DNA of 64,000 bases from Portibacter lacus (lineage in GTDB: Bacteria; Bacteroidota; Bacteroidia; Chitinophagales; Saprospiraceae). Location of the stretch: contig NZ_JAJNKA010000007.1 of NCBI RefSeq assembly GCF_021533215.1, forward strand, positions 248,001 to 312,000, read 5' to 3'. Below are positions 8,030 to 17,521 of this stretch, piece after piece. Position numbers and translations under genes: made by a program. Every line of letters begins with the position of its first letter. Within the stretch, counting starts at the first letter, position 1. Under the pieces are notes generated by a model. That model worked only from the letters and a program-made list of their open reading frames with translations, ran no database searches and was not told the origin of the DNA.

Positions 8030-9499
8030 ATGAATTTAGATTGGTTTCAATATTGGTCATCGATTAATCCGGATAAAATTGCTTGTATAACTGTAGAAGA
8101 TAACGCATCATATTCTTATCAATTTATTAATGATACAGCAATAAAATGGACGGCCTACCTTCAGCATGAATTAAAATTAAAGCCTGGAAGCAGAATATGC
8201 ATGCTTGCTGAAAACTGCATAGAGAATATTATTCTTTTTTCTGTAGCGCAGAAATTAGGCGTTGTACTTATTCCTTTAAATTTTAGACTAAGCAAAAATG
8301 AAATCGATTGGTTAATACAAGATGCTAATCCTGCTGTTATCTTATACGATAAGAAGTATGAAACTCTAGTCGAAGGAAGTACTTTAGCATGTCAATTTTT
8401 GGGCTTAGAAACCATAAGTGATTTAGTAAAAGAAACAAGTTACACTCTTCACAAGGTTTCTTTTAATCTGGACGATACCTTATTTATTCTTTATACTTCT
8501 GGATCTACAGGTGTACCAAAAGGTGCTTTATATACACATAAAATGTTGTTTTGGAATAGTGTCAATACAGCAGTAAGCCTACATATCACAAGTGATACGG
8601 TCACTTTAAATGTAATGCCACCGTTTCATACTGGAGGATGGAATGTTTTAGTTACTCCAATTTTTCATCATGGTGGGAAGGTGATTTTAATGAAAAGATT
8701 TGTTGCAAATAAGGTTTTGGTAGAATTAGCAGAGCATAATTGTACACAGTTTATGGCTGTGCCAACGATGCTGAGAATGCTGTCTGAAGCGGAAAATTTC
8801 GATAGGATCAAGCTTCCTAATTTACCATACATTATTGTAGGTGGTGAATCGATGCCATTGAATTTGATTAATACTTACAATGAAAAAAACATTGACATCA
8901 GACAAGGTTATGGCATGACGGAAGTTGGACCGAATCTTACCTCTTTGCATCAAAAGTATGTTCTTGAAAAACAAGGGTCTATCGGAAAGCCCAACATGTA
9001 TATTAACGTAAAACTAGTCAATGAAAAGGGTGAAATCGTTAAAACTGGAGAACGGGGCGAATTATGCTTTTATGGAGATTGTGTCACTCCAGGTTACTGG
9101 AATAGGCCAGATGCAACGAAAGACGCCATAAAAAATGGATGGTTTCATTCTGGAGATATCGCTACAGTAGATAATGATGGTTTTTACTATATCGTCGATC
9201 GGATAAAAAATATGTTTATTAGTGGTGGAGAAAATGTATATCCTGCAGAAATTGAAAAGGTTTTAATAAGCCATCCAGAAATAAAAGAAGCAATAATCAT
9301 AGGCATCAAAGATGAAGAATGGGGCGAAGTGGGAAAAGCATTTCTTGTATGTGATTCTGAACTTAGGATTGAGGAAATTAAGAAATTCTGCTTACAATAT
9401 TTATCCAAGTTTAAGATTCCTAAACATTACAGATTTGTCAAAGAAATCCCGAAATTAGACAACGGAAAAATAGATCGAAAACATCCAACTTTAAGCTAA
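8030..9499 (+). CDS. AMP-forming acyl-CoA synthetase (ANL superfamily)
   Basis: A 489-residue adenylate-forming ligase from the ATG at 8030, four nt after the KAS III-like stop; an in-frame TTG at 8006 would overlap that gene and is disfavoured. Motifs in order: the P-loop YTSGSTGVPKG, GYGMTEVGP, GWFHSGDIATVDNDGFYYIVDR, ISGGENVYPAEIE and the C-terminal PKLDNGKIDRK with the catalytic Lys. It should activate a carboxylic acid with ATP and CoA. The pattern is closest to medium/long-chain fatty acid and aryl-acid CoA ligases; chain length cannot be called. Last gene of the operon, and a natural sink for an acid imported by the symporter. Confidence 0.92.
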   Translation: MNLDWFQYWSSINPDKIACITVEDNASYSYQFINDTAIKWTAYLQHELKLKPGSRICMLAENCIENIILFSVAQKLGVVLIPLNFRLSKNEIDWLIQDANPAVILYDKKYETLVEGSTLACQFLGLETISDLVKETSYTLHKVSFNLDDTLFILYTSGSTGVPKGALYTHKMLFWNSVNTAVSLHITSDTVTLNVMPPFHTGGWNVLVTPIFHHGGKVILMKRFVANKVLVELAEHNCTQFMAVPTMLRMLSEAENFDRIKLPNLPYIIVGGESMPLNLINTYNEKNIDIRQGYGMTEVGPNLTSLHQKYVLEKQGSIGKPNMYINVKLVNEKGEIVKTGERGELCFYGDCVTPGYWNRPDATKDAIKNGWFHSGDIATVDNDGFYYIVDRIKNMFISGGENVYPAEIEKVLISHPEIKEAIIIGIKDEEWGEVGKAFLVCDSELRIEEIKKFCLQYLSKFKIPKHYRFVKEIPKLDNGKIDRKHPTLS

Positions 9500-9651
9500 A
9501 GATGGTCACTTTCGAATGATATCAATAATCTCTTTTACATCTGATGTCAATTACCATACATTAGGAAAAAATTAGATGTTTTTCAAAATTATTGGGAGTA
9601 GTAAGTTAATTAATTTAAATTCACTTATCAATCACCAGTTTGCAAAACTTC

Positions 9652-11517
9652 ATGAATAAAATCATTCTCCTTTTTTTATCACTATTTGCTATCGTTAATA
9701 GTAATGCACAGATTCTAGAATCCGCAAAAACATTCTCAAGTCCGAATGAAATACTGAGCTTGACCATCCATCAGAAGAACGATGATCTCCAGCTAAGTAT
9801 CGATTATAAAGGTCAAACTATAAAAGCCATTCTTAGCGATTATGGTTCTACAATTGGTAAAATAGATACTAAAATTGTCAATCAACCTTGGACTTCAATT
9901 ATTGGTGAACGAGCAGAAATTCAGAATCACTTCCGTGAAATTACCGTTCCAGCTAAAGACAAAGAAGGAAGGAATCTTCTGATTAATTGCAGACTTTATG
10001 ATGAATCTCTTGCTTTCCAATATCAATATGACGAAGAACAATTTAAAAATACAACCATCGAAGGAGATCCTCTACTGTGGACTTTTGATGGTAATTATAA
10101 AACATGGATAACAGAGCGATCACAAGGCGAATATCATGAATCATCCATCAATGAATTCAAGAAAAATGCAGAGCGGCCTATTTTAATTCAAGGAGGTGAA
10201 GATATTTTTTATGCAGTAGGAGAAGCAGCAGTTATAAATTACCCTAGATCAAAATTCCAGTCCTCGGCATCTGCAGATAATTCTCTCTCTGTAGTCCCTG
10301 AGAGCAGTATAAAATTGAGCGTAGCGTCTTATAAGTCACCCTGGAGATTTGTAATATTCGGTGATAGCCCTGGAGCAATTCTAGAAAAGAATTACTTATT
10401 AGAAAATCTTAATGACGAAAACCAAATCAGCGACCCATCGTGGATCCGACCAGGTAAAGTAATCCGAGAAGTGACGCTTACCACTACGGGCGGAATCGCA
10501 TGTGTAGATTTTGCAGTAAAAAATGGCTTACAATATGTGGAATTTGATGCTGGTTGGTACGGTAATGAATATGATAATGCATCCGATGCTTCGACCATTA
10601 CCATCGATCCGAACAGGTCAAAAGGGCCACTTGATTTGCATCGCGTTATCAAGTACGCTAAAGAACGAAATATCGGTATCATCTTGTATGTGAATAATAG
10701 AGCAATGCTTAAGCAGTTAGATCAAATTCTTCCTTTATACCAATCATGGGGAATAGCAGGTGTAAAATACGGTTTTGTGAATACTGGAACACAAGAATAC
10801 AATGCTTGGCTTCATGATGCAGTTGTTAAAGCAGCTAATCATAAATTACTAGTTGATATTCATGATGATTATCGTCCTACCGGATTCTCCAGAACTTATC
10901 CGAATCTTCTAACGCAAGAAGGGATAAGAGGCGACGAAGAATCTCCTAGTGTCGAACATAGTCTGTATACAATTTTCATAAGAGGCATAGCTGGTGCAGC
11001 GGATAACACGAATTGTTATCTAGCACCGAGAGTAGTAAAAATTATGGGTGGAAAAGGTGCGCAGATGGCTAAATCCATAATGATATATAGTCCATGGCAA
11101 TTTCTATATTGGTATGATCGACCGATGGAATCTCCAAGAAAGAAAGGTGGAGCTGGATCTTCTGAATCTGTATTAACTCCGGATATCGGGTATGAGTTCT
11201 ATGCGGATCTACCTACCACATGGGATGAGATTAGAGTATTAAATTCCTCTATGGGAAACTATGGTACCATCGCAAGAAAGAAGGGAGACAATTGGTACAT
11301 CGGAAGTCTTAATGCCAATGTCCAAAGAACAATAGCACTAGATTTTAGTTTTTTAGAACCTGGAAGTTCTTACGAAACAGTGATCTATTTTCAGGATGAT
11401 CAAGCTTTAGAATCGAACGAAATTAAACGAACATACAAAGAGATTAATTCAAAATCAAAATTCCAACTTGATCTGCTAGCCAATACTGGTTTCGCCATGG
11501 TCTTAAAGAAGAAATAG
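9652..11517 (+). CDS. Glycoside hydrolase family 97 (SusB-type alpha-glycosidase)
   Basis: A 621-residue secreted enzyme from the ATG at 9652 (an in-frame TTG at 9640 adds four residues). The signal peptide ends at about residue 20 (NSNAQ). A beta-sandwich N domain is followed by a TIM barrel (VEFDAGWYGN, GVKYGFVNTGTQEYNAWLH, LLVDIHDDYRPTGFSRTYPN, QEGIRGDEE, AGAADNT) and a short C-terminal sheet, the GH97 arrangement. GH97 enzymes are alpha-glucosidases or alpha-galactosidases. Where retaining members carry a KVDF Asp, this one reads KYGF, which fits the Glu-dependent inverting branch with the GDEE motif; that assignment is from memory. It is a stand-alone gene with no SusC/D neighbours. Confidence 0.88.
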   Translation: MNKIILLFLSLFAIVNSNAQILESAKTFSSPNEILSLTIHQKNDDLQLSIDYKGQTIKAILSDYGSTIGKIDTKIVNQPWTSIIGERAEIQNHFREITVPAKDKEGRNLLINCRLYDESLAFQYQYDEEQFKNTTIEGDPLLWTFDGNYKTWITERSQGEYHESSINEFKKNAERPILIQGGEDIFYAVGEAAVINYPRSKFQSSASADNSLSVVPESSIKLSVASYKSPWRFVIFGDSPGAILEKNYLLENLNDENQISDPSWIRPGKVIREVTLTTTGGIACVDFAVKNGLQYVEFDAGWYGNEYDNASDASTITIDPNRSKGPLDLHRVIKYAKERNIGIILYVNNRAMLKQLDQILPLYQSWGIAGVKYGFVNTGTQEYNAWLHDAVVKAANHKLLVDIHDDYRPTGFSRTYPNLLTQEGIRGDEESPSVEHSLYTIFIRGIAGAADNTNCYLAPRVVKIMGGKGAQMAKSIMIYSPWQFLYWYDRPMESPRKKGGAGSSESVLTPDIGYEFYADLPTTWDEIRVLNSSMGNYGTIARKKGDNWYIGSLNANVQRTIALDFSFLEPGSSYETVIYFQDDQALESNEIKRTYKEINSKSKFQLDLLANTGFAMVLKKK

Positions 11518-11594
11518 TATTCTTTTTATAAGAATTGATAGATATTCTAAAAATACTTTTCGTACAGCTGCAAGACATGAATTCTTTAGCGCTA

Positions 11595-13481
11595 CTACGC
11601 GGTACTGTCTTTTAAAATTTCTCGTATATGCTCACCATCCCAATGATGTTCTTCCTCTACAATTCCTCTTTTAAAATCTTGAACTAAAAGCTTTTCTTGC
11701 TGCTCTAATTCATGACGGGCTTTAAAGATATAATTCTTCTCATTATTATTTTCGTTAGCTAGTCTACGCAGACTTTCTTCATCATATTTGATGAAATTTT
11801 GAACTTGCATATTTAAAGTATATTTTCTAAACCCAACTTTACTTAACACATCCTTCGCTAGTGTTAAAGAGGTTTCCAGAGACTCTCGATAAATATTTTC
11901 AATTCCTAAATTCAATAATTCATAAGCATCATATCTATTTTTCGCTCGGATCATAAGTTCAACATGTGGATAATTTTTCTTTAAAACTTTTATGACTTCC
12001 CTTGTTATTCTTGGATTATCTATTGCACTTATCAATATTTTAGCTTCTGCAATTCCAGCAGATTCTAAAAGATCTAATCTAGTTGCATCTCCATAGTATA
12101 CATCAAAACCCATTTTTCTTAAAAAATCAACTCTATTAGCATCATGGTCTAGGATGGTTGCCTCTACTCCATGAGACCTAAGAAACCGTCCGATGGTACT
12201 TCCAAAATGGCCGAATCCTACTAAAATAATTTTATGCGACTTAGCAATGTGGTCCATCGGTCTCTTAATCGATTCTTTAGTTCCTAGATTAGGAAGTATA
12301 AAACGCTCATTAACCATTCCGATAATAGGAGTTATAGACATGGTTAATGCTGTTATTACAAGCATCATATCCAACTGAGATTGTTCCAATATTTTTAACT
12401 GGAATGCAAAAGATAGTAGTACAAATGCAAACTCACCTATTTGAGCTAAACTAAAGGTTAATAAAAGGTTTTGATTCAATTTCAATTTGAAAAGTCTAGC
12501 TGTAATAAAAAGTACGAATCCCTTAATTAAAATGATGGTAATTAAAACACCTGTAATCGTTAATGGATTCTCTGCAATGACAATAAAATTTATCGAAGCA
12601 CCGACAGCCATAAAAAACAACCCAAGCAATAGATTCTTAAATGGTTCAAGAGTACTTTCAAGCTCATGTTTAAATTCACTATTAGAAAGTACTACTCCAC
12701 CAAGAAATGCACCTAATGCTGGGCTTATGCCTACGAATTCCATTAAATATGAAATCCCAAAGACAATCAATAGTGCTGCGGCAATTAATAATTCTCTGAC
12801 ACCTACCTTCGCTACCTTTCTAAGCATTGGCACAATTAAATACCGACCTGCAACAATGATTACAACAACCGATAAAATAATGGAGAGCGTCTGAAAACCC
12901 ATGGGTAGATTATCCAACAAACTTGCTGTTTCAGAATGACCTTCTGCTCCAGAATCTAAATTAACATTTGATAATAGTGGAATGGAACCAAGCATGAAAA
13001 TCACAATAATATCTTGGAAAAGTAATATTGAAAATGCCGAAGTCCCGAAGGTAGTATCCATAAGACCCTTTTCCTTGATCGTCTGTAAAGCGATTGCAGT
13101 AGAAGACAAAGCAACCGCCATGGAAAAAACCAGTGAAACCTTCCAATCAAATCCTAGCATAGTGAAAAGCAAATAGGAAAACAACATTGTCCCAACAACT
13201 TGAATGCTTCCCATTCCTAAAATGGTTTTCCGCATTTTCCAAAAATTCTTAGGTTCAATTTCTAGACCTATTAAAAAAAGCATCATCACTACTCCGAATT
13301 CTGCGAAGTGGAGAATATCTTGACCTTCTTCGCCAATAAACCCTAGTACATATGGACCGATAATTACTCCTGCTAGCAAATATCCTAAAACAGAACTTAA
13401 GCCCAAGCGCTTAGCTATAGAAACACAAATGATCGCACCAGCTAAAAATACAATAGCTTCGAAAAGTAAACTTCCTGTCAT
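11595..13481 (-). CDS. CPA2 cation:proton antiporter with RCK/TrkA-N domain, KefB/KefC-like
   Basis: A 628-residue membrane protein. Residues 1 to about 390 form 12 or so transmembrane helices of the Na+/H+ exchanger fold (LGYLLAGVIIGP, MMLFLIGLEIEP, SSTAIALQTIKEKG, GAFLGGVVLSN). Residues about 405-540 form a Rossmann RCK domain (ILVGFGHFGSTIGRFLR, then YGDATRLDLLESAGI). The tail is charged. This is the architecture of glutathione-gated K+ efflux systems KefB/KefC. Its start overlaps the stop of the KefF-like gene by 4 nt (ATGA), which supports the two-component assignment. Ion and ligand are inferred. Confidence 0.9.
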   Translation of the reverse strand: MTGSLLFEAIVFLAGAIICVSIAKRLGLSSVLGYLLAGVIIGPYVLGFIGEEGQDILHFAEFGVVMMLFLIGLEIEPKNFWKMRKTILGMGSIQVVGTMLFSYLLFTMLGFDWKVSLVFSMAVALSSTAIALQTIKEKGLMDTTFGTSAFSILLFQDIIVIFMLGSIPLLSNVNLDSGAEGHSETASLLDNLPMGFQTLSIILSVVVIIVAGRYLIVPMLRKVAKVGVRELLIAAALLIVFGISYLMEFVGISPALGAFLGGVVLSNSEFKHELESTLEPFKNLLLGLFFMAVGASINFIVIAENPLTITGVLITIILIKGFVLFITARLFKLKLNQNLLLTFSLAQIGEFAFVLLSFAFQLKILEQSQLDMMLVITALTMSITPIIGMVNERFILPNLGTKESIKRPMDHIAKSHKIILVGFGHFGSTIGRFLRSHGVEATILDHDANRVDFLRKMGFDVYYGDATRLDLLESAGIAEAKILISAIDNPRITREVIKVLKKNYPHVELMIRAKNRYDAYELLNLGIENIYRESLETSLTLAKDVLSKVGFRKYTLNMQVQNFIKYDEESLRRLANENNNEKNYIFKARHELEQQEKLLVQDFKRGIVEEEHHWDGEHIREILKDSTA

Positions 13482-14080
13482 ATGGCATCTGTTTTTAGTT
13501 GAGGAATATCGTTCATGAAATAATAATTTTTCATTGTTGGAGCGGGCATATTGTCTTGGAGTAATTCAATCAATTCTTCATATTTGTCAGCATATTTGTT
13601 TAAATCTGTTTCACTTAATTTATAGGTACCCATCACTGCAAATGGAGGATAATAAGTCATTCCGCATAAAGTTGCAGTTTGCTCAAAAGGCCGCAAAAAC
13701 TCATTCACAGAAAAACCATTTGCTCCTTCGGAACAGTAGATGTCCTTAGATCCTCCTGTAGTAATTACATTCATGCATATCTTAGATTGTAAAGCATTTC
13801 CATTGGGCCCATATGCCCAATTAAACTCTAACACCATATCAATCCATTGCTTCATAAGCGGTGGACAGCTGTACCAATAAAATGGATGATGCCATATGAT
13901 AACATCCTGTTCTAATAATAATTCTTTTTCTGCAGGAACGTCGATGTGGAAGTTTGGATACTGCTCATATAAATCTACCAATGTTACGCCATCTTTCCTT
14001 TTAACCCGATCTACTAGAAGTTTATTAGCGCGCGATTTTTCGAAATGCGGGTGCGAAAAGAGTATCAGTATTTTTTTCAT
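13478..14080 (-). CDS. NAD(P)H-dependent flavodoxin-like oxidoreductase, KefF/KefG-like
   Basis: A 200-residue soluble flavoprotein of the NQO/KefF family. The N-terminus ILILFSHPHFEKSRAN is the FMN-phosphate loop, HHPFYWYSCPPLMKQWIDMVL the central signature, and TTGGSKDIYCSEGANG the second flavin loop. Length and motifs match KefF/KefG, which bind KefC/KefB and are needed for full activity. It is translationally coupled to the antiporter gene that follows (4-nt overlap), so it is most likely the antiporter's cytoplasmic ancillary subunit and perhaps a quinone or electrophile reductase. Confidence 0.88.
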   Translation of the reverse strand: MKKILILFSHPHFEKSRANKLLVDRVKRKDGVTLVDLYEQYPNFHIDVPAEKELLLEQDVIIWHHPFYWYSCPPLMKQWIDMVLEFNWAYGPNGNALQSKICMNVITTGGSKDIYCSEGANGFSVNEFLRPFEQTATLCGMTYYPPFAVMGTYKLSETDLNKYADKYEELIELLQDNMPAPTMKNYYFMNDIPQLKTDAI

Positions 14081-14244
14081 GGATTAGGTTTAGCTTGAAT
14101 ATAATATAGGCTGTCCTTAGGATTTTCAAAAATCAATGAATAAAAACTGCGATTTAGCCATTAAGTTTAAGAGATTTGCAATTTAATTATATTTTTTCAC
14201 AACCAGACTTATACATTGCCTGTGGGATTTCCATGTTACAATTC

Positions 14245-16224
14245 TTATTCAACCTCTAGCACAACTACCTGACCAAATGAAGAAACCACCAGATCTAAAT
14301 ATTGCTTTAGTTTACCGTATTCATCAGGTTCATAAATTGCTTTCTTTAAGTTGTAATTTCCTGTAGCTGAAAGTATATGGTTCTTCAATTCATATCTTAA
14401 ATTAATTTCAGCTAGATCATCATTAATCACAATATTTTCAGGCAAGTCAGCCAACTTATATCCATCAGGAATTTGAAATTTAGAATCAAATTCTTTATTC
14501 ATAATATACGTAAAATCGACTGGATATGTTCTTTCATTCAGTTTTAGCAAATTAGAGGATGGTGCCAAATTTAGAAATGGCTTAATAATAATGTGACCAT
14601 CGAATTTTTCTGTTTCAAACTTTGACAAAAAATTCATAGAATAGGTCGTTGCGTCACTCTCATATCCACTTGTTTTAGTCTTTAACACTTCTCCAATTCT
14701 ATCTTTGTAATACTCATTTATATCTGAGATTTCATCTTTAAAAGCGTCGCGTTTATAAAATGCTTCATAATTAGTACACTGGATGGAAACCGTTGCTTTA
14801 ATATCCATTGATGATGAATCTATGTTAAGAATTAAAGTTTTCTTTTCCAGTGAGCTGGTATTACTGTTCAGACTAATCCACTTTGGCTCATCCTTCTTAT
14901 TTACGATTAGACCATTTTCATTCAGACTTCTCATTGGCAAAACATTAAATCGGAGTTGTTCTTCACTTGCATCGGCCAAGAAAGCATTCCCTGTGGTCAC
15001 TAAAGCCACAACATAGTTAGTAAAATGATCGAAAGGGTAATCATAGGGAATTTTCCCATGGTCTCTTGTGCTCAGTATTACTGGAACAGCTTCTATCTTT
15101 GCTTCATTCAATAATGCAATTAAAAATAAATTAATATCTGCAACATTTCCTGACTTCAATTTGTGAAAATCTTTAGGCGGCTGAGAGGCAAATTTAGAAT
15201 TTGAACCATTCCACTTATAATTCTTTTTAACATATTCTATAATGGCTTTCGCCTTATCAATATCATCAGCATCTTCTAATTGCAATTCTGTTTTAAGAAT
15301 ATTTTTAGCAATACGACCACAGTTTTTCAAATAAATTCCGAAATGTTCATTTTTGAGTAATGCTTCATTCAAGTCAGGCCATGTTGATATAATATCTTTA
15401 CTAATGCCGCTAGGTTCTCTAATTTTAGACAATTGAAAATTCATCCTAATAATATAATCATTAATAGAGGTAATATAACTATCGTCCTCAAATGCTGGGA
15501 TATCCTTTAATATATAAATATGAACATTCTCTTGGAATTCAAATCCGGTCCCAATAGATCGGTTCAAAGAAAACCACTTTCTCTTTTTTGGGCTAACGTA
15601 TGAATTTTGAAAATCAAAACCAGAAATACCTTGAGCAAATAATTCATATTCATAAAATGGTATCATGCTAATTTGAAACTCACTATATAATGTTGGAATT
15701 CTATCTTGAAATCTCCATTCTGGAAGGCTAAAATAAAATGGTGATTCCAAAACATACTTATACTCTATTATAGAACCTTCTTGAACATCAGGAAACACAA
15801 ACTTCTTTGATCTTACGTTGTCAGAAACTTGTTGGTCATAAATGTTAGCAGAATCTAACTTCTTCGAAATGTATTGATCTCCTTTAAGTGTATAAGTAAA
15901 CCCTTCTATAGTATCAATTCTTTCACTTTTGTCAAGATTTTCTACATAATAAGGAAGAGATATTTCAGCGTATTTTAACGCACTTTTATTGAATATTTTA
16001 ATTCTTTTATGCCTTGTAAATTGAACCTTAAACCCATTTTCAGTACTTAAGAAATGAACCTCACCTTTATCATAGAGTACCACAGCATCTGCTGTAAGAT
16101 CAGTTTTATAAGCTTTTAGTTCAATTTCCTCAGCCTTAAGTTTTCCAAACTCCACGAATTTGATTTGAGCATGAGATAAAGAACCACTGAAAAGGAAAAG
16201 AATTAAGCAGAAAATATTTTTCAT
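14245..16224 (-). CDS. DUF3857/transglutaminase-like exported protein with degenerate active site
   Basis: A 659-residue protein with a signal peptide (residues 1-20, ending LSHAQ). Residues about 50-250 match the DUF3857 layout (RHKRIKIFNKSA, FVFPDVQEGSIIEYKYV), followed by a transglutaminase-like core at about 310-420 and a beta-rich tail like DUF3858. In the core the expected Cys is absent: the loop reads SGNVADIN with Val361 at the nucleophile position, while His400 and Asp418 are retained. The protein is therefore probably not a protease or transglutaminase but a binding scaffold, as seems common for Bacteroidota relatives. Monocistronic. Function unknown. Confidence 0.8.
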   Translation of the reverse strand: MKNIFCLILFLFSGSLSHAQIKFVEFGKLKAEEIELKAYKTDLTADAVVLYDKGEVHFLSTENGFKVQFTRHKRIKIFNKSALKYAEISLPYYVENLDKSERIDTIEGFTYTLKGDQYISKKLDSANIYDQQVSDNVRSKKFVFPDVQEGSIIEYKYVLESPFYFSLPEWRFQDRIPTLYSEFQISMIPFYEYELFAQGISGFDFQNSYVSPKKRKWFSLNRSIGTGFEFQENVHIYILKDIPAFEDDSYITSINDYIIRMNFQLSKIREPSGISKDIISTWPDLNEALLKNEHFGIYLKNCGRIAKNILKTELQLEDADDIDKAKAIIEYVKKNYKWNGSNSKFASQPPKDFHKLKSGNVADINLFLIALLNEAKIEAVPVILSTRDHGKIPYDYPFDHFTNYVVALVTTGNAFLADASEEQLRFNVLPMRSLNENGLIVNKKDEPKWISLNSNTSSLEKKTLILNIDSSSMDIKATVSIQCTNYEAFYKRDAFKDEISDINEYYKDRIGEVLKTKTSGYESDATTYSMNFLSKFETEKFDGHIIIKPFLNLAPSSNLLKLNERTYPVDFTYIMNKEFDSKFQIPDGYKLADLPENIVINDDLAEINLRYELKNHILSATGNYNLKKAIYEPDEYGKLKQYLDLVVSSFGQVVVLEVE

Positions 16225-16401
16225 GTAAAATGTAGCATTTTGAACGTACTAAATTATTTTAAAAATACGATTTATATGATGTGACAATAAACTACCTTTT
16301 TTTATTAAAAATTGCATCCCACTGTTTACAATTGATTTATACTAATGACTAAGTTGTAAAACATTTATTCTATTTCACGGACTTAATAAAAACCATAGAC
16401 T

Positions 16402-16764
16402 ATGAAATCAATTTTCAAGTTCACAGCAATCGCTTTCCTATTATCTTTCCTATTATCTTCATGTGATATTTTAACATCAGACGAAGAAATATCATGTGAT
16501 ACTTTCACTAATAGTTTCGATAATGCATCAATAGATGTAAAAATGGCAAAAGTAAATTACCAAAATGAAAGTACTGAAGAGAATTGTAAAGCATACAAAG
16601 AATCATTACAAGCTTATCTGTTAGCAATCGCAGCTTTGACTACAGTCGATTATTGTATTACAGAGAAAAGTGCAAATGGTGATAATTTTGCTGATATTAT
16701 TATTGAGGAAACATTAATGACAGAACAAGAATTAGAAAGATTAGATAATGAATGTCCAGATTAA
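16402..16764 (+). CDS. Small acidic lipoprotein, hypothetical
   Basis: A 120-residue lipoprotein: a hydrophobic signal of about 20 residues ends at the lipobox LSSC, with lipidated Cys21. The mature part is acidic and mainly helical (ASIDVKMAKVNYQN, CKAYKESLQAYLLAIAAL) and contains four further Cys residues (CDTF, ENCK, DYCI, NECPD) that could form two disulphides. I do not recognise a family. Its stop lies 1 nt from the stop of the convergent LytTR regulator gene. Confidence 0.75.
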   Translation: MKSIFKFTAIAFLLSFLLSSCDILTSDEEISCDTFTNSFDNASIDVKMAKVNYQNESTEENCKAYKESLQAYLLAIAALTTVDYCITEKSANGDNFADIIIEETLMTEQELERLDNECPD

Positions 16765-16765
16765 G

Positions 16766-17521
16766 TTAGGAATCTAACCATTGTTTAAAGTTTACAACAC
16801 GCTGTCGACTAACAATAACTTGTTCAGAAAAGGCTGGATTCAGTTGGAGAATTAATCGATTGTTGTAATAAGTTTGAATTTCTTCAATTGCATTAATATT
16901 CAAAATAAATTTCCTATTGATTCTGAAGAATAATCCTGGATCTAGAGAAGATTCTAATTGATCTAGCGTTTCTTCTAGTATGTGCTTTTTGTTAGGCCCA
17001 CTCTGAACAAAAGTTAACCCTGAATCAGAAAAGAAATAATTGATTTGATCGGTTTTAACAAAACTGAGTCGTCCTCCATTTTTGATCAGAAATCGTTGTT
17101 TATAATTATGACCATTTAGCGCAGTTTCAATGGTTTTTATAACCTGAGGAGAAATGTTTTGTGAGGTAAACTTTTCTAGTTTAAGTATAGCATTATTAAG
17201 GTCTTCTTGTTCAATGGGCTTTAAGAGATAGTCTATGCTAGATACTTTAAATGCCTTAAATGCATATTGGCTGTATGCAGTAGTGAAAATTATGGGTATG
17301 TCAATTTCTACCTTCGAGAAAATATTAAAACTCAGACCGTCAGATAACTGAATATCCATAAAAATGAGATCTACAGAAGGACTTGTTCTAAGATATTCCA
17401 CTGAACTTTGAATGCCGTCTTTCACTTCTACAACTTCGATTTCTCGTGAAGTTTTGGCTAACATTTCCTTCAGCCTGTTAACCGCTGGTGCTTCATCTTC
17501 AATTATTAAAACCTTATACAT
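16766..17521 (-). CDS. LytTR-family response regulator
   Basis: A 251-residue two-component response regulator starting at the ATG at 17521 (MYKVLIIEDE); an upstream in-frame start at 17542 lies deep in the kinase gene. The receiver domain occupies residues 1-120 with acidic pocket Glu8-Asp9, phospho-acceptor Asp56 (FMDIQLSDG) and conserved Lys in YLLKPIE. The C-terminal LytTR DNA-binding domain (KQRFLIKNGGRLSFV to the end) carries the usual FFRINRKFILNI and VIVSRQRV elements. The start overlaps the kinase stop by 8 nt (ATGTATAA), so translation is coupled. Targets unknown; LytTR sites are usually paired direct repeats. Confidence 0.93.
   Translation of the reverse strand: MYKVLIIEDEAPAVNRLKEMLAKTSREIEVVEVKDGIQSSVEYLRTSPSVDLIFMDIQLSDGLSFNIFSKVEIDIPIIFTTAYSQYAFKAFKVSSIDYLLKPIEQEDLNNAILKLEKFTSQNISPQVIKTIETALNGHNYKQRFLIKNGGRLSFVKTDQINYFFSDSGLTFVQSGPNKKHILEETLDQLESSLDPGLFFRINRKFILNINAIEEIQTYYNNRLILQLNPAFSEQVIVSRQRVVNFKQWLDS

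Noticed and set aside
11518-11594. Terminator from ATTCTT/AAGAAT just after the GH97 gene
   Set aside because: The 6-bp A/T-only stem is too weak to separate from chance in DNA of this composition.
12193-13176. Several plus-strand frames of 61-135 codons opposite the antiporter gene
   Set aside because: They lie antisense inside a clear, full-length CPA2 antiporter and have no start signal or recognisable domain.
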